Shown one piece after another: positions 7,038 through 13,526 of a DNA stretch of 13,526 bases (its first letter is position 1; the number at the start of each line of letters is the position of its first letter). The position numbers were made by a program, and so were the translations under genes. The stretch is from assembly GCA_029287875.1 (NCBI GenBank), contig JARFQH010000046.1:1-13526 (forward strand), read 5' to 3'. This DNA comes from Desulfobacteraceae bacterium (GTDB lineage: Bacteria; Desulfobacterota; Desulfobacteria; Desulfobacterales; SG8-13). Below the pieces are notes generated by a model. The model was not told where the DNA came from. It made no database searches and saw nothing but the letters and a program-made list of their open reading frames with translations.

Positions 7038-7058
7038 ATGACACATCAACCATATTAG
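7038..7058 (+). other. Six-codon leader ORF (MTHQPY) upstream of the lone receiver
   Basis: ATG at 7038 is preceded by a near-perfect ribosome binding site GGGGAGG (7023-7029) with 8-base spacing, and the frame ends in TAG at 7056-7058, only 11 bases before the receiver ATG at 7070. The stop overlaps the receiver's own TAGGA ribosome binding site. It is out of frame with the receiver. The site is stronger than the receiver's own, so ribosomes ending here could re-initiate or block. It may also be chance. Confidence 0.3.
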
Positions 7059-7069
7059 GAAACGGAACA

Positions 7070-7537
7070 ATGATCACCCATCCCAATCTGAAAAACCTGA
7101 AAACGCTTCTGATAGACGACAACGAGTTTATCCGAAATTCCATGGAAATCGCTTTCCGCCAGAAAGGATACCCTCTGCGAACGGCTGCAACCGCCGAGGA
7201 AGGCCTTGAGAAAATGGCTGCAGAAAACTTCGATATCATCATCAGCGACTACAGGCTGCCTGGTATCAATGGGCTGACATTTCTAAAACACGCCGGCGGC
7301 ACCCGGCCGGATATCATCAAAATTCTGATATCCGCCTGCGGTGATCATGCAACGGTCGCGGCGGCCTACGCCATCGGTGTGCATGACTACCTCCAGAAAC
7401 CCTTTACCCTCGATACTCTTTGGGCCACTCTGGCCATGCACGCGGAGAAACTCGAGAGCCGGCGCCGTGTCATCGACCTGCAAAGTCGCCGGGAAGCACT
7501 GCGAAGTCAGGGCCGAGCAGTGGGCGGCAAGCATTAG
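7070..7537 (+). CDS. Single-domain response regulator (CheY/Spo0F-like receiver)
   Basis: A 155-residue protein consisting of one receiver domain (about residues 9-127) and a short basic, probably helical tail. Acidic pair D16/D17, phosphoacceptor D60 in IISDYRLPG, switch residue S88 and K110 (LQKPF) are all present, so it should be phosphorylatable. No output domain follows, so it acts by protein contact, as a phosphorelay intermediate or phosphate sink. Start: a TTG-initiated frame opens at 7016, but ATG 7070 has AGGA nine bases upstream and begins just before the receiver fold. The preceding region carries tandem sigma70-like and sigma54-like promoters, which links it to the NtrC-type activator upstream. 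Partner kinases are likely one of the two encoded nearby, but this is inference. Confidence 0.9.
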   Translation: MITHPNLKNLKTLLIDDNEFIRNSMEIAFRQKGYPLRTAATAEEGLEKMAAENFDIIISDYRLPGINGLTFLKHAGGTRPDIIKILISACGDHATVAAAYAIGVHDYLQKPFTLDTLWATLAMHAEKLESRRRVIDLQSRREALRSQGRAVGGKH

Positions 7538-7717
7538 TACCCGCGCTCGAACTCGTCCACCGTGCGCTCCACATAAACGCACCCCGACAAACCGGAAACA
7601 CTCACCCGCCGGTTCCACCCGGCTCGGCAACCTCCGATCTGATGTGCCATCCTCGCCTGTGAGGGTTGAATCGTACCTGCCGATCCCGTTTCGAACTGTT
7701 CCCTAAAATGTATACGT

Positions 7718-7755
7718 CCCGACCCGTAGATACCGTCGCGGTCGGGCCATTTTTT
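7718..7755 (+). terminator. Rho-independent terminator after the lone response regulator
   Basis: CCCGACC (7718-7724) pairs with GGTCGGG (7740-7746) around a 15-base loop, then CCA and a run of six T (7750-7755). An alternative inner hairpin, ACCG/CGGT, exists in the loop. It lies 180 bases after the receiver stop and separates that unit from the aminopeptidase gene. Confidence 0.6.
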
Positions 7756-7759
7756 CTCT

Positions 7760-7771
7760 TTGACACGTCAA
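7760..7771. repeat. Short dyad TTGAC-AC-GTCAA upstream of the aminopeptidase gene
   Basis: TTGAC (7760-7764) and GTCAA (7767-7771) are exact inverted complements with a 2-base spacer, just after the terminator T-run and about 135 bases before the aminopeptidase start. It has the form of a small dimeric-repressor half-site pair, but arms this short occur by chance. Confidence 0.2.
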
Positions 7772-7905
7772 GCGGCTTGTCATTTTCACGATTCTATGTC
7801 AGAGAGATGACGCGTTTCCGTTCATAAATGGCACTTGTCCGCGCCTTTAACGAAGCTGAGGATGGGCACTGATCCGTTGCGACCCATCGTTTCCGGAGGT
7901 TGTTA

Positions 7906-10395
7906 ATGCATGATTTCAATCCGACTCACTATCGATTCGCCCTTACACCCGATTTGGACGGTTTCAAATTCTCCGCCAGAGTCGAAATTGCCGGTGAGCT
8001 TCCCGAAGCGCAGGCAGTGGTGACCTTGAATATCCTAGAGTTGGCTATTTGGCGCTGCATCGTGCGCCTGGACGGCAAGGAGGTCATCTGTCCCTTCAGC
8101 GTAGACCCGCAGAAAGAGGAATTGCACATCCAGCTGCCGCGCGACATTACCGGTAGCCTGACACTGATTGTCGAGTACGAGGGTCAGATCAACGACCGGA
8201 TGGCCGGTTTTTACCGCAGCCGTTACCGGAAAGATGGTCAAACACGCTATATCGCCGTGACGCAATTCGAGGAAAGTGACGCCCGCCGGGCGCTTCCCTG
8301 CGTGGATCATCCTCGTAAAAAAGCGACCTTCACGGTTGAAATGATCATCGACGCCGGTCTTTCTGCGATATCCAACACGCTTGTCGACACCGAAGAGCGC
8401 CTGCCACACGGCAAAAAGCGGGTAACCTTTCAACGGACACCCAAAATGTCGACTTACCTGCTGTTCTTCGGTGTCGGGGAGTTCGAAATCGTTGTGAATT
8501 CTGAAGATCCGCGGGTGAGGGTCGCCACCACGCCGGGCATGACGCCGTATACCGGATATGGCCTCGAATTCGGCCGCCAGGCGCTCGCGTATTGTGAAGA
8601 CTACTATCGGGTCCCTTACCCGCTGCCGAAAATGGATTTGATCGCCATTCCGGACTTCGCTTTCGGGGCCATGGAAAACTGGGGCGCGATCACCTTTCGC
8701 GAAAATCTGCTGCTGCACTATCCGGATTCAACTTCCCGGGCGGGCGAAGAGCGGATTTGCGAGGTGATCGCACACGAAATCGCCCACCAGTGGTTCGGGA
8801 ACCTCGTGACCCCCTCGGATTGGCGCTACCTGTGGCTCAACGAGAGCTTTGCCACCTTCTTCGGCTTCGGGATCGTCGACAACTACCATCCGGAGTGGGG
8901 CATCTGGGAGCAGTTTATCGGCAGTCAAACCGAAGGTGCGCTCGTGCGCGACGGGTTGCACGAGACCTTCGCGATTGAAATTCCGGGCGGCGAGCACGTG
9001 GTGATCAACACCAGCACGGCGCCGATTATCTACAGCAAGGGCGGCAGCATCCTTAGACAAGTTTTGGGCTTTATCGGCCCGGAATTGTTCCGGGACGGGC
9101 TGCACCGGTATCTGGAAACGTACGCATACGGCAATGCCGCCAGCCGGCAGCTCTGGGAGGCCTTCGAATCCTCATCCGAAAAGCCGGTGACCCGGATGAT
9201 GAAGAGCTGGATAGAACAACCGGGATATCCGCTGATTACCGTCGAACGACGGGACGATCAGCTTAACTTGCGGCAACACCGGTTCACCTACCTGCCCAAC
9301 ACCTCCGGGCAGCTCTGGGATGTACCAATTACGGCGCGGTTGATTAACCGAAACGGCGAAGAGCGGATCGTTCGACACCTGATGACCGGGGAAACCGCCG
9401 TCATCGAACTGGCTCCCGGTGCGGCGGCTTACAAAATCAACGCCGACCAAACCGGATTCTACCGGGTCCAGTATCTGAATTCTGAGGATCTCGAAACCCT
9501 CGGGGAACGGGTCCGCAACAAATCGTTGTCGACCGAAGACCGTTGGGGACTCCAGAATGACGTGTATGCCGGGGTCAGAAGCGGCAACATCGGCATCGAC
9601 GCCTACCTGGCTTTTCTCGAGTATTACAGGGCTGAAGACGCCTTCTTGCCATTGAGCAGCATCGCCGCCAATTTGTTTCAAGCCTACAGCGTCCTCACCG
9701 GCGACAGCAAAAACCGGCTGAAGTCGATTGGTCGTTCCCTGCTCCAGGGGGCACTGGCCGCAATCGGTCTCGTGCCGAAAGCCGCTGAGCCCTTCACCGT
9801 TTCCTTGTTGCGGGATCAGATCATGCTGCCGGCCGCCATTTTCGGCGGGCAGGATGTCGTTCAGTTTGCCGGGAAACAGTTCGAGAATCTGCTTTCCGGC
9901 GGCACCGTCCATCCGGACATCCTGAAGAGCACCCTTCAGATTGGCGCCCTGACCGGAGGAAACGCAGCGCTGAAATGGCTTCAACAGCGGTTTCAGTCGA
10001 CTATCAGCGAACACGAGCGGCTCAACATTCTGGCGGCATTGGGATGGTTCAGTGACAAACATGTTATCGAGAGTGCCCTGCAATTTGCACTCGAAGAGGT
10101 GCCCGACCGCAACAAATTCATTCCGATCGTTTCAGCAACCGCAAATCCCCACGCTGTCGATCATCTCTGGGACTGGTACCTGGCGCATCTGTCGGAACTC
10201 GAAGCCTTTCATCCCCTGCTCTACGAGAGAGTGATTGCCGCGATCGTACCGACAGCCGGTATCGACAGATCGGAAAGCGTCGGTGCATTTTTCAAGAAAT
10301 ACGTGGCGGCTCATCCGCAGACCGGTGATGTGGTCAGACTGGCAATGGAACATCTCGAGATCAACCTGAGAATGCGCAACCGATCCTCGAGTTGA
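7906..10395 (+). CDS. M1 family zinc aminopeptidase
   Basis: An 829-residue metallopeptidase that removes N-terminal amino acids from peptides. In order: an N-terminal beta domain (about 1-200); the substrate-binding exopeptidase motif GAMEN at 254-258; the zinc site HEIAH at 290-294 with E291 as catalytic base and the third ligand E313 (LNESFA) exactly 18 residues on; the transition-state tyrosine Y376 in IIYSKGG; and a helical C-terminal ERAP1-like domain from about 485 to the end. All key residues are present and the length is normal for the family (tricorn-interacting factor F2/F3 and aminopeptidase N types). No signal peptide or membrane segment is seen, so it should be a cytoplasmic enzyme of peptide turnover. 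Start: TTG at 7900 is in frame, but ATG 7906 has GGAGG (7895-7899) at six bases. It appears monocistronic, between a terminator and a 461-base gap. Confidence 0.96.
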   Translation: MHDFNPTHYRFALTPDLDGFKFSARVEIAGELPEAQAVVTLNILELAIWRCIVRLDGKEVICPFSVDPQKEELHIQLPRDITGSLTLIVEYEGQINDRMAGFYRSRYRKDGQTRYIAVTQFEESDARRALPCVDHPRKKATFTVEMIIDAGLSAISNTLVDTEERLPHGKKRVTFQRTPKMSTYLLFFGVGEFEIVVNSEDPRVRVATTPGMTPYTGYGLEFGRQALAYCEDYYRVPYPLPKMDLIAIPDFAFGAMENWGAITFRENLLLHYPDSTSRAGEERICEVIAHEIAHQWFGNLVTPSDWRYLWLNESFATFFGFGIVDNYHPEWGIWEQFIGSQTEGALVRDGLHETFAIEIPGGEHVVINTSTAPIIYSKGGSILRQVLGFIGPELFRDGLHRYLETYAYGNAASRQLWEAFESSSEKPVTRMMKSWIEQPGYPLITVERRDDQLNLRQHRFTYLPNTSGQLWDVPITARLINRNGEERIVRHLMTGETAVIELAPGAAAYKINADQTGFYRVQYLNSEDLETLGERVRNKSLSTEDRWGLQNDVYAGVRSGNIGIDAYLAFLEYYRAEDAFLPLSSIAANLFQAYSVLTGDSKNRLKSIGRSLLQGALAAIGLVPKAAEPFTVSLLRDQIMLPAAIFGGQDVVQFAGKQFENLLSGGTVHPDILKSTLQIGALTGGNAALKWLQQRFQSTISEHERLNILAALGWFSDKHVIESALQFALEEVPDRNKFIPIVSATANPHAVDHLWDWYLAHLSELEAFHPLLYERVIAAIVPTAGIDRSESVGAFFKKYVAAHPQTGDVVRLAMEHLEINLRMRNRSSS

Positions 10396-10401
10396 GGAAC
10401 A

Positions 10402-10572
10402 ATGGTGTCCATCCACGGTCTCATAAAAAGTCCTGATCAGTTTCTGATCCTGCAGCAGTTCTTCACGTTCACTCATTTCAGCCTTCTCGGTATCGTGCGC
10501 AGACCGTACGCCATTGCCTACTCTAATGACGCTGGTCGATGTTGTCGTCATTTGTCGATCATCACATTTTGA
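10402..10572 (+). CDS. Possible small ORF after the aminopeptidase (56 aa), doubtful
   Basis: ATG 10402 lies seven bases after the aminopeptidase stop, with GAGG (10394-10397) four bases upstream, and runs 56 codons to a TGA. The first 30 residues are hydrophobic and aromatic (for example QFLILQQFFTF), the rest basic and Cys/His-containing. I recognise no family. The opposite strand of the same stretch has a competing ORF start at 10476 with a ribosome binding site of its own, so at most one is likely real. Spacing and ribosome binding site favour this strand as an operon partner, but the composition does not look convincingly coding. Confidence 0.15.
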   Translation: MVSIHGLIKSPDQFLILQQFFTFTHFSLLGIVRRPYAIAYSNDAGRCCRHLSIITF

Positions 10573-10601
10573 GTCGTAATCATTCCATTTCGTCAGTCAA
10601 T

Positions 10602-10679
10602 CGGGGAGTGCATCACCGGCAGGAGGACAAGCCGGAAAGCCCCGTGGATGTCACCGCAGTGAATATTTGTCGGCACTGC
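10602..10679 (+). other. Candidate structured RNA or stem-loop cluster
   Basis: CGGGG (10602-10606) pairs with CCCCG (10640-10644), enclosing CCGGC (10616-10620) paired with GCCGG (10631-10635) around the loop AGGAGGACAA. A second hairpin, GCAGTG (10656-10661) with CACTGC (10674-10679), follows at once. Three short GC stems in 78 bases resemble a folded leader or riboswitch-like element. I do not recognise a known class with confidence; because it precedes a molybdopterin-family gene, a molybdenum-cofactor motif is worth testing. Such stems can also arise by chance in GC-rich DNA. Confidence 0.25.
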
Positions 10680-10719
10680 CGCAACAGTTCTTGACACGGC
10701 GGCTAATTTTTATTACTCG
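10678..10719 (+). promoter_or_regulatory. Perfect -35 box, with overlapping weak terminator-like hairpin
   Basis: TTGACA (10691-10696) is a perfect -35 box. At 17 bases the -10 would be TACTCG (10714-10719), which is poor, so the promoter is uncertain. The same stretch can be read as a weak terminator for upstream transcripts: GCCGC (10678-10682) pairs with GCGGC (10699-10703), followed by TAATTTTTATT. It is the only promoter-like sequence I found ahead of the ActB-like gene and would give a leader of about 130 bases. Confidence 0.3.
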
Positions 10720-10856
10720 CTTTAAAAGCTTTTCCCCTGCCACCCCTAACCTTGCTGAAGCCTATGCTTGAAATACACAGGCATATCAGGGCCGACGGTG
10801 CACACCGACTGAAGCGAATGGCGCCAACGCATCCCGTGTATGGAGAACCCGGTTAA

Positions 10857-13526
10857 ATGAATCGACGAACCTTCCTGAAGATTGTCGGCATGAGCAGCAT
10901 CTCGATGGCTGCCGGCTGTACCCCCGACCCATACAACCAACCCCGACCGGACAAGACACTCTATTCACTGGTTCATGCACCCGACGACATGGTGACCGGT
11001 GATGCTTCGTGGTATGCGTCTACTTGCCGAGAGTGTCCGGCGGGATGCGGTATTCTGGCCAAGAATCGGGAAGGACGGGTGATCAAGGTCGAAGGCAACC
11101 CCCTGCATCCGATCAATCAGGGGAAGCTCTGCATGCGCGGCCAAGCAGTGGTGCAGGGGCTCTTTAATCCGGACCGGATCAACTCGCCGCTAATAAAAGA
11201 AAACGGCGGTTGGCGACCGATTTCATTCAAAGAGGCCGGTGATATTCTCAAAACCAAAGCCGAAGCGGCCGCCGGTGCCGGCCCCAACAGAGTGCGGATG
11301 CTGACCGAGGTCGTCGGCACCAGCCTGGAGAAACTCTTCAAAGAATCCCTGCGGCGCTGGAAGTCGGGTGGACCGCTATTTTATGAACCTTTTGCCTACG
11401 AGTCGCTGAAGGCGGCCAATGAGGCCGTTTTCAACGTCAAGGGGTTGCCTTCGTATCGAATGGAAGATGCCGATGTCCTGATCGGCTTCGGTGCCGATTT
11501 TCTGGAAACCTGGCTCTCTCCGGTCGAATACGCCCGCAAGTTCAAATCGATGCACGCTTTGCGGGATGAGCGCAAAGGCCGGTTTTTCCACATCGGTCCT
11601 CACATGGCGCTCACTGCCGCCAACGCCGACCTCTGGTTGGCCTGCCGACCCGGCAACGAGGCTGCCCTTGCCTTCGGCCTGATCGGCGAAGCCCTGCGCA
11701 GCGGTCGTTTCAACGATTCGACCACGCCCTTGCTTGCTGAACTTGAGAGTGCCACCGCGCCATACACCAAAGATCGGGTGGTCGAATTGACCGGGGTTGG
11801 TGTCGAAAACTATGAACGACTGATCACTGCATTGCGCGAGGCAGAAAATCCTTTGGTACTCGGAACCGGCGCCGCCGCTGCCGGACCGAATGCGCTGCAG
11901 ACCGACCTGGCAGTCAATTACCTCAACTGGATTTTGAATCCGCAGCTTCCATTATACGACTTCGGTCAGCGACACCGGGTTGAAATTGCGGCCACCCGAG
12001 CGGAAGTTCTGGGATTCTTCGAGGCCCTCGACCAGGAACCGGTCGACCTGCTTCTGTTGAACAACGTCAATCCCGTTTACACCAACCCCATGGTCGGTGA
12101 TATCGAGCGGATTCTCCAGGATGAGGCTTTGCTCGTCGTGTCTTTCAGCAATTTCATGGACGAGACGACAGCCATGGCGGACCTTGTTTTGCCCGTCAGC
12201 CTGCCATTGGAGGCCTGGGATGAATACGGCGGCAAGGTGGGAATCGTATCGACCCTGCAACCGGCGATGGGTCGAGTCAATGGCCGCACCCTCATCGGCG
12301 ATGTCTTCCTGAAAGCCGCATTCGACAAAAACAGTCCCGAAGACAGTTACAAAGCCTACCTGATTGCCGATTTGATATCGAAAAGGCGGGTCGGAAAAGA
12401 GATGGAATGGCTGCAGACCTTGCAAAACGGCGGTATCTTCAAAACCACCGAAGAGCAGGAGAACCCGCAGCCGTCTTCGAGACCGACTACCTTGAGTCCG
12501 ACATTCTTATCGAGGGTCCAACAGCCGGTGGTTGACGGGTTGACCTGCATTGCCGCACCATCCATCCGGTTTTTTGACGGCCGCGGCGCCAACAGACCCT
12601 GGCTTTGCGAAGTGCCCGATCCGATCACGCGGGTGGCCTGGCAGACACCCGTACTCGTCCATCCACGCACTCTCGCATCCGAAGGCCTGAAGCATGGCGA
12701 CCTGGTTCAGATCGTCAGCAATTGGGGGCAGGTGGAGGTTCCGGTTTACGAGACCATGAGCGTCGCCCCTGGCGTCCTTACGATGAATACTGGGCAGGGA
12801 CATGAAGACTTCGGTCGCTATGCCGCCGGCAAAGGTGCCAATCCGTTCCGGCTGACACCACCCGAGCCGGTCGAGGATACCGGCGGCCCTCAGTTTCTGG
12901 TCTCGGGAGTCCAGATCAAGAAAACCGGCCGGTCGATGAAGCTCGCCCACACCGACGGCCACCGGACCCAGCTCGGACGTAAAATCGCGGTGAGTGTTAC
13001 GTTGCGTACGATCGAATCCCTGAAGCAGCGTAAGAAAGCTGGTCTGACCATGTGGGATTTTCCTTTAGCCCTGCCGATTCCGGAAGGATATGATCCAAAA
13101 CGCGATTTTTACAAGCCGCACGATCATGACGGCTATCGCTGGGGCATGGTGGTGGACCTCGATCGCTGCATCGGCTGCGGTGCCTGCTCGGCCGCCTGCT
13201 ACGCCGAAAACAACATCGGCATCGTCGGGGTGGAACGTATTCTCGAGGGACGCGAAATGGCTTGGCTCAGTGTGGAACGTTATGAGGACAAGAAAAATCC
13301 GGAACGGATCACCTTTTTGCCGCTCATGTGCCAGCACTGCGACAATGCACCCTGCGAGTCGGTTTGCCCTGTATATGCGCCCCATCACAACAAGGAGGGG
13401 ATGAACAACCAGATCTACAACCGCTGCATCGGAACGCGCTATTGCAGTCAGAACTGTCCCTACAAGGTGAGACGGTTTAACTGGTACACCTGGGAATGGC
13501 CGAACCCGCTTCAATACCAGCTCAAC
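10857..13526 (+). CDS. ActB/Qrc-like fusion: Tat-exported molybdopterin-oxidoreductase-like domain plus iron-sulfur domain, 3' end missing
   Basis: 890 codons, open at the window end. Related proteins (ActB of alternative complex III; QrcB plus QrcC) form the periplasmic electron-transfer arm of membrane quinone oxidoreductases of the complex iron-sulfur molybdoenzyme family. Seen: Tat signal RRTFLK at 3-8 and a lipobox-like MAAGC ending at C21; an iron-sulfur motif C57-x2-C60-x3-C64 with C92 (KLCMRG); a molybdopterin-oxidoreductase-like body to about residue 720, including GADFLETWLSPVEYAR at 212-227, a segment I associate with ActB; then a ferredoxin domain with C771/774/777/781, C825/828/833/837 and C857, T860, C863, C867. 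I find no obvious Cys or Sec molybdenum ligand in the expected region, as in ActB and QrcB, so it probably lacks molybdenum. GGAG lies eleven bases before the ATG. No cytochrome gene is upstream; an NrfD-like membrane subunit is expected downstream. Confidence 0.88.
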   Translation, partial: MNRRTFLKIVGMSSISMAAGCTPDPYNQPRPDKTLYSLVHAPDDMVTGDASWYASTCRECPAGCGILAKNREGRVIKVEGNPLHPINQGKLCMRGQAVVQGLFNPDRINSPLIKENGGWRPISFKEAGDILKTKAEAAAGAGPNRVRMLTEVVGTSLEKLFKESLRRWKSGGPLFYEPFAYESLKAANEAVFNVKGLPSYRMEDADVLIGFGADFLETWLSPVEYARKFKSMHALRDERKGRFFHIGPHMALTAANADLWLACRPGNEAALAFGLIGEALRSGRFNDSTTPLLAELESATAPYTKDRVVELTGVGVENYERLITALREAENPLVLGTGAAAAGPNALQTDLAVNYLNWILNPQLPLYDFGQRHRVEIAATRAEVLGFFEALDQEPVDLLLLNNVNPVYTNPMVGDIERILQDEALLVVSFSNFMDETTAMADLVLPVSLPLEAWDEYGGKVGIVSTLQPAMGRVNGRTLIGDVFLKAAFDKNSPEDSYKAYLIADLISKRRVGKEMEWLQTLQNGGIFKTTEEQENPQPSSRPTTLSPTFLSRVQQPVVDGLTCIAAPSIRFFDGRGANRPWLCEVPDPITRVAWQTPVLVHPRTLASEGLKHGDLVQIVSNWGQVEVPVYETMSVAPGVLTMNTGQGHEDFGRYAAGKGANPFRLTPPEPVEDTGGPQFLVSGVQIKKTGRSMKLAHTDGHRTQLGRKIAVSVTLRTIESLKQRKKAGLTMWDFPLALPIPEGYDPKRDFYKPHDHDGYRWGMVVDLDRCIGCGACSAACYAENNIGIVGVERILEGREMAWLSVERYEDKKNPERITFLPLMCQHCDNAPCESVCPVYAPHHNKEGMNNQIYNRCIGTRYCSQNCPYKVRRFNWYTWEWPNPLQYQLN

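Larger units (their letters stand above)
6694..7069 (+). other. Intergenic region upstream of the lone receiver gene
   Basis: 376 bases with no convincing gene in the first 275. I see no intrinsic terminator after the activator stop. TTGGGG (6878-6883) and CCCCAA (6913-6918) form a 6-base inverted repeat about 85-125 bases upstream of the sigma54-like element, a reasonable distance for an activator site, but the match is short and this is speculative. The last 100 bases are AT-rich and hold the promoters and leader ORF listed separately. Confidence 0.5.
7538..7905. other. Intergenic region between receiver and aminopeptidase genes
   Basis: 368 bases. Positions 7538-7717 show no supported gene or motif. 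A terminator-like hairpin follows at 7718-7755 and a short dyad at 7760-7771. The final 130 bases lead into the aminopeptidase; I found no convincing -35/-10 pair there. TTGACA occurs at 7760-7765, but the sequence 17 bases on is a poor -10. Confidence 0.5.
10396..10856. other. Intergenic region upstream of the ActB-like gene
   Basis: 461 bases. The first part holds a doubtful 56-codon ORF and an inverted repeat GATCAG-TTT-CTGATC (10435-10449). The middle (10602-10703) can form several stems. A perfect -35 TTGACA is at 10691-10696. The last 130 bases are the presumed leader of the downstream gene and show nothing recognisable apart from GGAG at 10842-10845, eleven bases before its ATG. Confidence 0.5.

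Noticed and set aside
7283..7706. Overlapping frames on both strands at the end of the lone receiver gene
   Set aside because: Proline/arginine/serine-rich translations without family features; they overlap the receiver frame, run into its terminator region and have no good start.
7828..7844. Possible second sigma54 promoter (TGGCAC at 7829-7834) upstream of the aminopeptidase
   Set aside because: No TTGC block at the required spacing; only the -24 half resembles the consensus.
9172..10083. Minus-strand open frame of 303 codons over the aminopeptidase
   Set aside because: Antisense shadow of the M1 C-terminal domain; no motif or ribosome binding site support.

Overview
The window looks like chromosomal DNA from a free-living Gram-negative bacterium, most likely a deltaproteobacterium (Desulfobacterota). 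This is an inference from gene content: an NtrC-type kinase/activator operon with a sigma54-like promoter nearby, hybrid PAS/GAF histidine kinases, an M1 aminopeptidase, and a Tat-exported molybdopterin-family/ferredoxin fusion of the alternative complex III (ActB) and Qrc type. GC content is moderately high and codon use looks uniform across the genes. I saw no IS elements, phage genes, tRNAs, rRNAs or CRISPR arrays.

Layout. Positions 1-1050, minus strand: the start of a cytoplasmic gamma-glutamyltransferase-family gene, preceded by and overlapping (ATGA, 4 bases) a cupin thiol dioxygenase. The pair suggests breakdown of a gamma-glutamyl thiol followed by oxidation of the released thiol to a sulfinate. 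Positions 1106-3202, minus strand: a soluble hybrid histidine kinase (GAF-PAS-HisKA-HATPase-REC). Positions 3203-3805: a 603-base divergent control region with a good sigma70-like promoter on each strand and two hairpin-forming sequences. Positions 3806-6693, plus strand: an overlapping two-gene operon of a REC-PAS histidine kinase and its NtrC-family sigma54 activator. Positions 6694-7069: an intergenic region with a strong sigma70-like promoter, an overlapping sigma54-like -24/-12 element and a six-codon leader ORF, all ahead of a single-domain response regulator (7070-7537). A rho-independent terminator follows at about 7718-7755.

Positions 7906-10395, plus strand: a complete M1 zinc aminopeptidase without a signal peptide. 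Positions 10396-10856: no convincing gene, but nested stem-loops and a perfect -35 box. Positions 10857-13526, plus strand: a long ORF, open at the window end, fusing a Tat-signal molybdopterin-oxidoreductase-like domain to a multi-cluster ferredoxin domain. By analogy with ActB and QrcB/QrcC it should be the periplasmic electron-transfer subunit of a membrane quinone oxidoreductase, whose NrfD-like membrane partner would lie just beyond the window.

The region is regulator-dense. Four receiver domains and two HisKA kinases lie within about 6.4 kb, so a branched phosphorelay is plausible. The sigma54-like element before the lone receiver suggests that the neighbouring NtrC-type activator controls it. 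The most novel-looking elements are the tandem sigma70/sigma54 promoter with leader ORF, the ActB-type fusion that keeps a complete N-terminal iron-sulfur motif and has no cytochrome gene upstream, and the gamma-glutamyltransferase/thiol dioxygenase pair. These readings rest on motif recognition by eye and not on database searches.
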